From: JALYJG01 sp033763555
GTDB lineage: Bacteria > Pseudomonadota > Alphaproteobacteria > UBA9219
DNA: 14,633 nt
Direction: 5' to 3'
Assembly (NCBI GenBank): GCA_033763555.1
Contig: JANRKK010000034.1
Location: 1-14,633 of the forward strand
Part shown: one piece after another, positions 7,496 through 14,633 of the stretch
Position numbering within the stretch: the stretch's first letter is position 1
How the letters are laid out: each line of letters starts with the position of its first letter
Translations under genes and position numbers: made by a program
Notes under the pieces: generated by a model
What the model was told of the DNA's origin: nothing
Seen by the model: only the letters and a program-made list of their open reading frames with translations
The model's database searches: none

Positions 7496-9001
7496 TTAAG
7501 TACCATGGACAATCATGGCAGCAGCTTCCAGCCGATTGGGGAGATCGGGTCGCAGCAGGCGCAGGCTTGGATACCAGGGGCAGGCTTCGCCTTTATCAAA
7601 CCAGTACCAGCTCAGCCCCGCTTCGGGCATCAGCACGGTTGCAGGAACGCCTACCGCGCCCGCGACATGTGATGTGGTGTTGCTGATGGTATAGATATGG
7701 TCACATGCGGCGACTTGCGCTGTAAAAGCATCCATGTCTTTGAACTGATCGACCTCAGGATCGTGAAACATGGTGAGATCAGGGAATATCTTGCGTGCTT
7801 CCCGCCAGGCATCGGCGGTTTCGCCATACTGTAGATCGACGACCAGAAGGTCTTTAAGCGGCAGAAGTCTCAGCATATCCGGCAACTCGATACTGCGTTT
7901 TTCGCCCCAAGCTTTCGATGCAGTAAACCATGACAGGCCCAGAATGCGTTTTTTACCGAACGCCTCGTAACGCTGACGCAGGCGAGCGGTCAGTTCCGGT
8001 TCGGGTTTTAGGAAAGCCTTGCGCGGCGGAAAGGACTGAAGATTGGGCCGCAGCCACCGTCCCAGCCACATACCGGGTGTTTGGCAGTCGAAATCCGCCC
8101 CGGGCAGGGGCGGCGATTGCCGGGCTATGACGGTTGTTCCGGGGAAAGAACGCGCAAAAATCGGCACAAGCCGCTCGGCACATTCGATCGTTACCTGCAA
8201 TCCACGCTCCAGCAGGTCAGGAACCATGCTGGCATAAACAATTTCGTCGCCGATACCCTGCGAACCCCACAGCAGGATGCGTTGTCCTGGCGCGGCATCA
8301 CCCTTCCACAACGGCAGATGAAGCCAGGGCAGGCCGGGGCGGTTATCCTGCTTGTCATGCCAATAGGAGGCGCTGGCGATAAAGTCGTTCCAGCCTTCTT
8401 CGAGCCGGGCTTCGGTCAGATAGCAGATGGAGCGATTGTAGCGCACCAGAAGATTGTCCGGCGCGACCTTGAGCGCATGGGCATAGAGTTTATGCGCCGT
8501 AGGGCGGTCGTTCAGATGCTGGACAATAGAGGCCAGATTGTTGAGCGTTGCGAGGTTATCCGGCTCCAGATCCAACACGCGCTGATAGGCGGCCTTGGCG
8601 TCTTCCCATTTCCGTTCTCCCGCCAGCGCCATGCCATGCTGGTGCAGCGTTTGGCTGAGCGCTTTGCGCACAACCTCATCGCGCGGTGAAATCCGCAAGG
8701 CGACATCATACTGGCGGACGGCATCCGGCAGATCGCCTTTCTGTTTCAGCACACCGCCGAGATTGTTGTAATAGGCCGAGACTTTGGGATGAATTTTGAT
8801 GGCGCGGCGGATGAACTCCTCGGCCACGGGCAGGTCGTTCCGCTGCCAGGCCAGAACGCCGAGGAGATGCAGGGCATTTGGCTCTTCCGGCAGGACGGAC
8901 AGCACATCACGATACATGCTTTCGGCGCGCGCCGCATCGCCCCGCTGGTGCAGGGCCATGGCTTCTTGCAGAGTTAAGCGGATGTCGTGCGCCTGGTTCA
9001 C
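7496..9001 (-). CDS. TPR protein with C-terminal GT-B-like (GT9/FlmG-like) domain, GTG start
   Basis: This is a 501-residue soluble protein. Residues about 9-205 are TPR helices, roughly five to six repeats, the clearest starting near 9, 43, 77, 123 and 151. From about 235 a GT-B-like domain follows. Its first half carries RILLWGSQGIGDEIVYASM (241-259), and its second half carries ILGLSWFTASKAWGEKRS (353-370) and the donor-side ISNTTSHVAGAVGVP (439-453), as in heptosyltransferase-like enzymes. TPR plus GT-B recalls Caulobacter FlmG, which glycosylates flagellin, and eukaryotic OGT. The substrate here is unknown and activity is not proven. The start is GTG at 8999-9001, embedded in ATGTGA. The stop of the upstream gene is in the same frame three codons before, so no earlier start is possible; M15 is a shorter alternative. 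No Shine-Dalgarno is visible, which suggests coupling to the acyl-CoA dehydrogenase gene 9 bp upstream. Confidence 0.78.
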   Translation of the reverse strand: MNQAHDIRLTLQEAMALHQRGDAARAESMYRDVLSVLPEEPNALHLLGVLAWQRNDLPVAEEFIRRAIKIHPKVSAYYNNLGGVLKQKGDLPDAVRQYDVALRISPRDEVVRKALSQTLHQHGMALAGERKWEDAKAAYQRVLDLEPDNLATLNNLASIVQHLNDRPTAHKLYAHALKVAPDNLLVRYNRSICYLTEARLEEGWNDFIASASYWHDKQDNRPGLPWLHLPLWKGDAAPGQRILLWGSQGIGDEIVYASMVPDLLERGLQVTIECAERLVPIFARSFPGTTVIARQSPPLPGADFDCQTPGMWLGRWLRPNLQSFPPRKAFLKPEPELTARLRQRYEAFGKKRILGLSWFTASKAWGEKRSIELPDMLRLLPLKDLLVVDLQYGETADAWREARKIFPDLTMFHDPEVDQFKDMDAFTAQVAACDHIYTISNTTSHVAGAVGVPATVLMPEAGLSWYWFDKGEACPWYPSLRLLRPDLPNRLEAAAMIVHGT

Positions 9002-9010
9002 ATAACTGGC

Positions 9011-10801
9011 TTAAAACGCTTCGGCGGGCATGTCCATCACGGATTTGGAGCCGGACAGAATGGCCAGATTCAACCCGTTCACCTGTGGCAGGATTTTGCT
9101 GAAATAGAATCGTGCTGTTTTCAGCTTGGCTTCATAGAAAGGTGCGCGGCTGCCCGCCGTGGGCAGTTTTTCGGCGGCAATCTTCGCCATCTTCATCCAC
9201 ATAAAGCCAACGGCGACCAGTGCGAAGAGTTTCAGATAATCACTGGCAGCGGCACCCGCTTCATCCGGATTACCGAAGCCACGCGTGGCCACCGTTAGTG
9301 TCGAAACCTGCAGCTTGCCGAAACCGCTCATGAAATAGGGCATGATGTCGGCCAAAGCGCCATTATCTTTTTCGGTGGTGATGAAGGTCGCCACCGGATG
9401 GAAGAATTGCCGCATCAGGCGGCCGAATTCCTCTGGCATCTTGCGGCCGACGAGGTCGAGTGCCTGAATGCCGTTGGTGCCTTCGTAAATCTGGGTAATA
9501 CGGGCATCGCGGACATATTGTTCCATGCCGTGATCGCGGACATAGCCGTGGCCACCATATATCTGCATGCCGAGATTGGCGACATCGAACCCGACATCGG
9601 TCAAGAAGCTTTTGATGATGGGCGTCATCAGCGCGACGAAATCTTCGGCATCCTTGCGGGTTTTTTCGTCGGCATGCTTGGTTTCGACATCCAGCTCATA
9701 CCCCACCCAATAGGCGAGGGCGCGGCAGCCTTCGATCAGCGCCTTCATGGTCAGGAGGTTTCGGCGTACATCCGGATGGACGATCAACGGGTCAGCGGGC
9801 TTGTCCGGGAATTTTGTCCCCGTCAGAGCGCGGCCCTGCAAGCGTTCTTTCGCGTAAATAACGGCGTTCTGATAGGACACCTCGGCGACGCCGAGGCCCT
9901 GCAGTCCAACCGCAAGCCGTGCTTCGTTCATCATGGTGAACATCGCGCTCATGCCCTTATTTTGTCGCCCGATAAGCCATCCGGTCGCGCCGTCGAAATT
10001 CATCACGCAGGTGGCGGAAGCCTTGATGCCCATTTTATGTTCGATGCTGCCGCAAGCCATGCCATTGCGTGCGCCGAGCGAGCCATCGGCATTCGGAACA
10101 AATTTCGGCACGAGGAACAGGCTGATGCCCTTGATGCCCGGCGGCGCATCAGGCAGACGGGCCAGCACCAGATGGATGATGTTTTCAGCCAGATCATGTT
10201 CCCCGGCGGAGATGAAAATTTTCGTGCCGGTGACTTTATAGCTACCGTCCGACTGCGTGTCGGCCTTGGTGCGGACAAGGCCGAGATCGGTGCCGCAATG
10301 CGGCTCCGTCAGGCACATGGTGCCGCTCCAGGTGCCGTCGACCATCTTGGGCAGATAAAGCTTCTTCAGATTGTCCGTGCCGTGCTTTTCAATGGCGTTA
10401 TAGGCGCCGTGTGACAGGCCGGGATACATGCCGAAGGACATATTCGCCGAGCAGACCAGCTCATCGACCACGCAGTTCAGCAGAAACGGCAAGCCCTGGC
10501 CGCCATATTCCGGCTTGCAGGAGAGGCCAACCCAGCCGCTTTGCCGGAAGAGCTCATAGGCTTCCTTGAAGCCTTGCGGCGTGCGCACATTGCCATTCTC
10601 AAACGTGCAGCCTTCGGCATCGCCCGATTGGTTCAGGGGAAACAGAACCTCTTCGCAGATTTTTGCCGCTTCCTCGATAATGGAATCCATCGTCTCCATC
10701 GTCGCGTCGGCATAGCCCGGCAGCTTGCTCAGTGACCCGGCATCGATCACCTCATTCAGGATAAAGCGGATATCTTCAAGGGGAGCTTTATAGCTGGGCA
10801 T
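9011..10801 (-). CDS. Acyl-CoA dehydrogenase (FAD-dependent, DmdC/YusJ-like long form)
   Basis: This 596-residue flavoenzyme would catalyse the first oxidation of beta-oxidation, acyl-CoA to trans-2-enoyl-CoA, passing electrons to ETF. The order is an N-terminal helical domain (about 35-155) and the FAD/substrate beta domain with MCLTEPHCGTD (162-172) and KVTGTKIFISAGEHD (189-203). The C-terminal helical domain carries the catalytic glutamate E440 in QIYEGTNGIQALDL, and an extra C-terminal domain runs from about 465. The long form with this extension resembles the MMPA-CoA dehydrogenase-like (DmdC) group and is similar in length to Bacillus FadE/YusJ. Chain-length preference cannot be read from sequence. 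It starts 9 bp after the fadN-like stop, with a modest AAGGGA before the ATG. The neighbouring thiolase and FadN argue for fatty-acid degradation rather than sulphur metabolism. Confidence 0.93.
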   Translation of the reverse strand: MPSYKAPLEDIRFILNEVIDAGSLSKLPGYADATMETMDSIIEEAAKICEEVLFPLNQSGDAEGCTFENGNVRTPQGFKEAYELFRQSGWVGLSCKPEYGGQGLPFLLNCVVDELVCSANMSFGMYPGLSHGAYNAIEKHGTDNLKKLYLPKMVDGTWSGTMCLTEPHCGTDLGLVRTKADTQSDGSYKVTGTKIFISAGEHDLAENIIHLVLARLPDAPPGIKGISLFLVPKFVPNADGSLGARNGMACGSIEHKMGIKASATCVMNFDGATGWLIGRQNKGMSAMFTMMNEARLAVGLQGLGVAEVSYQNAVIYAKERLQGRALTGTKFPDKPADPLIVHPDVRRNLLTMKALIEGCRALAYWVGYELDVETKHADEKTRKDAEDFVALMTPIIKSFLTDVGFDVANLGMQIYGGHGYVRDHGMEQYVRDARITQIYEGTNGIQALDLVGRKMPEEFGRLMRQFFHPVATFITTEKDNGALADIMPYFMSGFGKLQVSTLTVATRGFGNPDEAGAAASDYLKLFALVAVGFMWMKMAKIAAEKLPTAGSRAPFYEAKLKTARFYFSKILPQVNGLNLAILSGSKSVMDMPAEAF

Positions 10802-10810
10802 GGCGTTCCC

Positions 10811-13144
10811 TTAATTCCTCAACGGCTTTCCGGTGTTGAGCATATGCTCAATCCGCGCGACGCTTTCGGGTATGTGGATAAGCTTCATGAATTCGCGCTG
10901 CTCGAGCGCAAGGATTTGCTCTTCAGTTGTCGGTGAGGTGAGGTCATGTTCACCACCGCAGAGAACAGATGCCAGAGCCTTTGATACCGTAACGTCGTGC
11001 GGTAGGGCCTTGCCCAGCAGCTTGAACCCTTCAATCGCCAGATTAAGCGCTGCACGGCCTGTCGGGCCCGGTAGGTTGAGCTTCCACGGCTCCGGCGGTC
11101 TGTAATCCTTGGCGAGTTCCAGCACACGTTGTTTTGCATCATACAGCAGTCGGTCGCGGTTCATCGTGATGCCATCGGTATGGCGAAGATAATGCAGATC
11201 TTGCGCGTCGAAAGCCGATTTCGCCACGCGCGCCATGCTGACCGTCTCGAACACCTGACTGATCGGCGGTATGGGACCGCCAAAGCGTTTCCTGGCCGTG
11301 AAGGCGCGACCCAGCATCTGCGCGCAACCACCCCAGCCGGGAATAAGCCCGACGCCGACTTCGACAAGGCCGATATAGGTTTCGGCATGTGCTTGCACTG
11401 CCGAGCAATGGAGTGTGATCTCACACCCGCCGCCGAGCGCCATGCCCGTGGGTGCAGCCACAGTGGGGAAGGGGGCAAAGCGCAGCATCTTATAGGCTTC
11501 CTGTCCCTGCTTCACCAGATCCTCAATCGCGGGATACATGGCGATGTTCAGCGCGAAGAGGGCGAGACCCAAATTGGCACCGACGGAGAAATTGTCGGAC
11601 TCGTTATGAACGACGAGACCTTTCCACTGACCCTTGTTTTCGCTGATCAATCCAACAGCTTTTTTGACCATGCCGAGCGTATCGGGGTCGATGGAATTCA
11701 TCTTGGTATGGAATTCAAGGCAGAGAACGCCGTCGCCAATATCCCACAGGCTGGCTGAGCCGTTCTTGGTTACGGGCTTTCCGGCAGCGCGTTTGATATC
11801 AGCCAGCAGCAGGACGCCTTGTGAACGGACAACAGCCTTATAATTTTCATCCGTCGCCAGATATTGTAGCTTGCCGCCTTCGACGCGGTAGAAGGATTTA
11901 TCGGCAGCTTTTTGCAAAAATTCAGGTACAGGTCGGCCTTCGGTTTTCAAGCGCTGCGCCACCCAGCCCGCGCCAAGCTTGTCGATCAGCTCAAACGGCC
12001 CGAATTGCCAATTGAAACCGAGGCGCATGCCTGTATCGACGGCCACAATGTCATCCGCGATCTGCGGCACGAGCGCGGCGGCGTAGCTGAGTGCCTGTGA
12101 CAATACTGTCCAGGCAAAGCGGCCAATCTTGTCCTGCGTTTCGCAGAGGGCGCGTAAATTCTTTCCGGCATTTTCCAGCGCGGTGAGTCTGGCTTTTTGC
12201 GAAGGGCGGTAGTTGCCTGTCGCAAGATCGATGCTTTCCTTGACCTTGCCGCTGTCAGTTTTGGTCAGGCGGTAGAATCCGCCTTTGCCCTTACGGCCCG
12301 TGTAACCGTCGGCGATCATCTTGCCGATCAGCGGATGATCGCGGTTGATAACGCGATAGGTATCGTCGGCAGGCAGGGTTGCCATAAAGCTCTTGGCGAT
12401 CAGCGGCATCAGATCGATACCGATTAGGTCGAGCAGTCCAAACACACCCGTTTTTGGCATGCCCGTGGGCTTGCTGAACACGGCATCGGCTTCCTCGACC
12501 GTTAGGCCGAGCTCCATCGCCGTGTTGACGGCTGTCTGCAGGAAGAAAACGCCAAGGCGGTTGGCGATAAAACCGGGCGTGTCCTTGCACATGACCACGC
12601 CCTTACCGAGATTTTTGTCGCCGAAGTCACGAATAGCCTCAACGGCATCGGTGCGCGTTTTCGGCCCACCCACAAGCTCCAGTAGCCGCATATAGCGCGG
12701 CGGATTGAAGAAATGGGTGATCAGGAAGTCGCGCGCGAATTGATCGGACTGGCCTTCGATCAGTACCGAAAGGGGAATGGTCGAGGTATTGGAAGAAACG
12801 ATCGAGCCCGGCTTCCGGACGCCATCGACTTTTTTATACAAATCACTTTTGATCTGGGGATTTTCCAGAACCGCTTCGATAATCCAGTCAACATCCTTCA
12901 GCTTACTGAGATCATCTTCAAGATTGCCGGGCGTGATCAGTTTGGCATTGCGCGGGTGCATGAAGGGCGCGGGATCCATTTTTTGCAGCTTTTCGATAGC
13001 GCCCTTGGCCAGCGCATTGCGCTCGCCCTCCTTCGGCACAATGTCCAGCAGCAGAACGGGGATGCCTGCATTGGTAATATGCGCGGCGATCTGACCGCCC
13101 ATCACGCCGGAACCGATAACGGCGGCTTTTTGAATATTCGACAT
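10811..13144 (-). CDS. fadN: Bifunctional 3-hydroxyacyl-CoA dehydrogenase / enoyl-CoA hydratase, FadN type
   Basis: This 777-residue enzyme would hydrate enoyl-CoA and oxidise the 3-hydroxyacyl-CoA with NAD. The dehydrogenase is N-terminal: the NAD fold GSGVMGG at 11-17 (glycines 11, 13, 16), the SSNTST segment at 117-122 and the catalytic pair H144 and E156. A second helical dehydrogenase region runs to about 450. The crotonase domain is C-terminal (about 465-680). It has the oxyanion segment FSVGANL (519-525) and the two catalytic glutamates E575 (GGGCE) and E595 (GLVEVGVGLIPG), at the expected spacing of 20. This order is the reverse of E. coli FadB/FadJ and matches Bacillus FadN (789 residues). 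The ATG shares one base with the thiolase stop (TAATG), giving tight coupling. Both active sites look intact. Confidence 0.93.
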   Translation of the reverse strand: MSNIQKAAVIGSGVMGGQIAAHITNAGIPVLLLDIVPKEGERNALAKGAIEKLQKMDPAPFMHPRNAKLITPGNLEDDLSKLKDVDWIIEAVLENPQIKSDLYKKVDGVRKPGSIVSSNTSTIPLSVLIEGQSDQFARDFLITHFFNPPRYMRLLELVGGPKTRTDAVEAIRDFGDKNLGKGVVMCKDTPGFIANRLGVFFLQTAVNTAMELGLTVEEADAVFSKPTGMPKTGVFGLLDLIGIDLMPLIAKSFMATLPADDTYRVINRDHPLIGKMIADGYTGRKGKGGFYRLTKTDSGKVKESIDLATGNYRPSQKARLTALENAGKNLRALCETQDKIGRFAWTVLSQALSYAAALVPQIADDIVAVDTGMRLGFNWQFGPFELIDKLGAGWVAQRLKTEGRPVPEFLQKAADKSFYRVEGGKLQYLATDENYKAVVRSQGVLLLADIKRAAGKPVTKNGSASLWDIGDGVLCLEFHTKMNSIDPDTLGMVKKAVGLISENKGQWKGLVVHNESDNFSVGANLGLALFALNIAMYPAIEDLVKQGQEAYKMLRFAPFPTVAAPTGMALGGGCEITLHCSAVQAHAETYIGLVEVGVGLIPGWGGCAQMLGRAFTARKRFGGPIPPISQVFETVSMARVAKSAFDAQDLHYLRHTDGITMNRDRLLYDAKQRVLELAKDYRPPEPWKLNLPGPTGRAALNLAIEGFKLLGKALPHDVTVSKALASVLCGGEHDLTSPTTEEQILALEQREFMKLIHIPESVARIEHMLNTGKPLRN

Positions 13145-14283
13145 TAATCCACCGCCTCAAGAATGGTCGCTATGCCCATGCCGCCGCCGATACATTGCGT
13201 GGCAAGGCCGTATTTCTTGCCTTCGCGCTTCATGAGTTGTGCGGCCTTGCCAACAATGCGTGCGCCCGTTGCACCCAGCGGATGGCCGATGGCAATGGCG
13301 CCGCCATCCAGATTGACCCTGGAGATATCGATGCCAAGCTCGCGGATACAGGCAATGGACTGGCTGGCGAAAGCTTCGTTCAACTCGATGATGTCGATGT
13401 CCTTAATCGTCAGCCCGGCGCGTTGCAGAGCTTTCTTTGTCGCGGCAACGGGGCCGATGCCCATGATCTCCGGCGCACATCCGGCGACGGCAATCGATTT
13501 CACGCGCGCCAGTATCGGTAGTTTGTTGGCGCGGGCATATTCCTCGCTGGTCACAAGCAAGGCTGCAGCGCCATCGGTCAGGGGTGAGGATGTTCCTGCG
13601 GTAACGGAACCTTTTTCTTCAAAAGCAGGCTTCAATTCAGCCAATTTTTCGGCTGTGGTACCCGGGCGGATACAGCCGTCTTTTTCAACCACACCATCCG
13701 GTGCGGTAATGGCAACAATCTCGTCTTTCAGTTTGCCCGCATTCTGGGCCGCGGCGGCCTTGGCCTGCGACTGCACGGCAAAGGATTCCTGCTCACGCCG
13801 CAGAATACCGAATTTATTGGCGACATTTTCGGCTGTCGTGCCCATGCCGATATAGGCTTGCGGATAATTCTGGGCCAAGGCCGGGTTTGGCATGGGGTTG
13901 AAGCCGCCCATGGGTATGCGGGTCATGGATTCCACACCCGCGCAGATAAAGGCTTCGCCTGCGTTCATCTGAATAGCGCCTGCCGCTATATGAACGCTGA
14001 GCATGGAGGAACCGCAGAAGCGGTTCAGTGTCGCGGCGGAAACACTAATCGGCAGTTTGGCGAGGAAACTGATGGGGCGGGCGACATTCAAGCCTTGCTC
14101 GCCTTCCGGGAAGGCACAGCCCAGCAATAAATCTTCGAGATCGTCGGGGTTAACCTTGGTTCGTTCAACCAGCGCTTTAACAACAGCGGCGGCAAAATCA
14201 TCCGGGCGCACCTTGGCCAGTTCGCCTTTGCTGGCGAAACAGAAGGGGGAACGCGCATATCCGGCGATAACCACTGATTTCAT
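13144..14283 (-). CDS. fadA: Acetyl-CoA acyltransferase (3-ketoacyl-CoA thiolase)
   Basis: This 379-residue thiolase would cleave 3-ketoacyl-CoA with CoA to give acetyl-CoA and a shortened acyl-CoA. All catalytic marks are present. The nucleophile is C90 in LNRFCGSSMLSVH. N302-E303 lies in LNEAFASQ, H334 in GHPLGATGARI and the acid/base C364 in QCIGGGMG. The length is usual for degradative thiolases; a biosynthetic acetoacetyl-CoA role is less likely given the adjacent FadN and acyl-CoA dehydrogenase genes. The ATG at 14283 is preceded by GAGG at 14290-14293 with a 6-base spacer, a good ribosome binding site. It is the first gene of the minus-strand unit, with an 86-bp leader region upstream. 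Its stop codon overlaps the fadN start. Confidence 0.95.
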   Translation of the reverse strand: MKSVVIAGYARSPFCFASKGELAKVRPDDFAAAVVKALVERTKVNPDDLEDLLLGCAFPEGEQGLNVARPISFLAKLPISVSAATLNRFCGSSMLSVHIAAGAIQMNAGEAFICAGVESMTRIPMGGFNPMPNPALAQNYPQAYIGMGTTAENVANKFGILRREQESFAVQSQAKAAAAQNAGKLKDEIVAITAPDGVVEKDGCIRPGTTAEKLAELKPAFEEKGSVTAGTSSPLTDGAAALLVTSEEYARANKLPILARVKSIAVAGCAPEIMGIGPVAATKKALQRAGLTIKDIDIIELNEAFASQSIACIRELGIDISRVNLDGGAIAIGHPLGATGARIVGKAAQLMKREGKKYGLATQCIGGGMGIATILEAVD

Positions 14284-14298
14284 GACACGCCTCGGGGT

Positions 14299-14315
14299 GC
14301 TGGGCGAACGCCAGC
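14299..14315 (-). other. Small inverted repeat in the fadA leader
   Basis: The minus-strand transcript reads GCTGGCGTTCGCCCAGC here. It can fold as GCT/AGC plus GGC/GCC around a GTTC loop, with one bulged C. A further GCCT (before) can pair with AGGC (after), which includes part of the GAGG ribosome binding site of fadA. There is no following U-run, so it is not an intrinsic terminator. A role in translation control is only a possibility. Confidence 0.25.
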
Positions 14316-14331
14316 AAGGCTAGGTTGAACA

Positions 14332-14359
14332 AGCATAATTAGTTAACAGGAATAAACAA
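14332..14359 (-). promoter_or_regulatory. Candidate promoter of the fadA-led unit
   Basis: On the minus strand, TTGTTT (14354-14359) and TATGCT (14332-14337) are separated by 16 bp and could act as -35 and -10 boxes. This would give a leader of roughly 40 bases before fadA. A direct repeat of AGTTAA (plus-strand positions 14341-14346 and 14362-14367, 21 bp apart, about two helical turns) overlaps this area. It could be a binding site for a regulator of fatty-acid degradation. The match to consensus is only moderate, so the call is tentative. Confidence 0.3.
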
Positions 14360-14369
14360 ACAGTTAAAT

Positions 14370-14633
14370 TTATGCGGGTTCTACGGCACTTTCCTGAGGC
14401 CGACTCTTTCCTGACAGCATGACGCTTTTCCTGAGTTTCTTATATAGGAATTGCCCAAGTATTTTTACAGCCCCAGCACCCATTTTCATGGCCCTCAAAT
14501 AGAGGAAGCGCGGGTCATAAAAAGGAATGGTTTTCCAGCAGCCATTCTGGTTACGCAGCCAGTAAAACAGACCTTTGAAATTCTTGCTGTAAAGCAGGCA
14601 ATGAATCTCGCGGTAGAAAATTGAAACAACTTT
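14370..14633 (-). CDS. C-terminal end of an unidentified protein, cut by the window edge
   Basis: An open frame enters from the right edge and runs 87 codons to a TAA at 14370-14372. The visible peptide is rich in aromatic and basic residues (FYREIHCLLYSKNFKGLFYWLR, split here as FYREIHCLL and YSKNFKGLFYWLR). It continues with WKTIPFYDPRFLYLRAMKMG, a basic KILGQFLYKKLRKS segment and a polar tail. This composition looks like real protein. I do not recognise the family; the end of a glycosyltransferase or another membrane-associated enzyme is possible but is a guess. It lies upstream of fadA on the same strand. The 86 bp between them contain a candidate promoter and no clear terminator, so read-through into fadA is possible. 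Confidence 0.6.
   Translation of the reverse strand, partial: KVVSIFYREIHCLLYSKNFKGLFYWLRNQNGCWKTIPFYDPRFLYLRAMKMGAGAVKILGQFLYKKLRKSVMLSGKSRPQESAVEPA

Noticed and set aside
8081..8689. A 202-codon plus-strand open frame opposite the TPR-GT gene
   Set aside because: It is antisense to clear TPR and GT-B motifs, and its peptide has no domain features.
9398..10414. A 338-codon plus-strand open frame opposite the acyl-CoA dehydrogenase gene
   Set aside because: It lies wholly antisense to a gene with complete domain and active-site evidence, and its translation shows no recognisable domain. It is a codon-bias shadow.
11129..11758. A 209-codon plus-strand open frame opposite the hydratase domain of fadN
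   Set aside because: The minus strand carries intact catalytic motifs across the same bases; the plus peptide looks random.
10811..13144. fadB or fadJ as the name for the bifunctional enzyme
   Set aside because: FadB and FadJ have the hydratase first; here the dehydrogenase is N-terminal and the hydratase C-terminal, which is the FadN order.
13144..14283. Biosynthetic acetoacetyl-CoA thiolase (phaA/atoB) as the thiolase's role
   Set aside because: No phaB or phaC neighbour is present, and the gene is coupled by overlap to fadN, so a degradative role fits better.

Overview
The window looks like ordinary chromosome of an alphaproteobacterium. The evidence is an alphaproteobacterial-style ParE and a DUF177/YceD protein with the DPYPRKPG signature. 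A thiolase with the ARSPF / KVRPDDF start, a mid-range GC content by eye and dense ATGA/TAATG gene junctions agree with this. The genus cannot be fixed from the sequence; a Micavibrio- or Rhodospirillales-like lineage is only a guess. Protein-coding sequence fills nearly everything. The largest gaps are 76 bp (1344-1419) and 86 bp (14284-14369), so no stretch over 300 bases lacks a gene. I see no tRNA, rRNA, CRISPR array, insertion sequence or attachment site.

Layout. (1) 1-1343, minus: the N-terminal two thirds of parE (topoisomerase IV subunit B), cut by the left edge. (2) 1420-5850, plus: a tight four-gene unit of GT4 glycosyltransferase, O-antigen ligase/polymerase-like membrane protein, Wzx-type flippase and DUF177/YceD. 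The first three form a small Wzx/Wzy-style surface polysaccharide module. The fourth is a housekeeping ribosome-related gene with its own strong ribosome binding site. (3) 14283-5855, minus: a five-gene unit transcribed towards the plus unit and ending 4 bp from it. It starts with a complete three-enzyme beta-oxidation set: thiolase, FadN-type hydroxyacyl-CoA dehydrogenase/enoyl-CoA hydratase, and acyl-CoA dehydrogenase. It then runs, with gaps of 9 and 3 bp, into two TPR-containing glycosyltransferase-like genes. (4) 14370-14633, minus: the C-terminal end of an unidentified protein, cut by the right edge.

How the genes work together. The acyl-CoA dehydrogenase, FadN and thiolase cover all four steps of the beta-oxidation cycle and match in content the fadN-fadA-fadE set of Bacillus. 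The polysaccharide trio would add sugars, flip lipid-linked repeat units and polymerise them, but initiation and export genes must lie elsewhere. The two TPR proteins downstream of the fatty-acid genes are the most unusual part. One has N-terminal TPRs and a GT-B-like domain, an architecture recalling Caulobacter FlmG or eukaryotic OGT. The other is a GT-C-like membrane protein with C-terminal TPRs, an architecture recalling eukaryotic TMTC O-mannosyltransferases. Together they could be an uncharacterised protein-glycosylation pair, one cytoplasmic and one periplasmic, co-transcribed with fatty-acid degradation genes. That role is inference.
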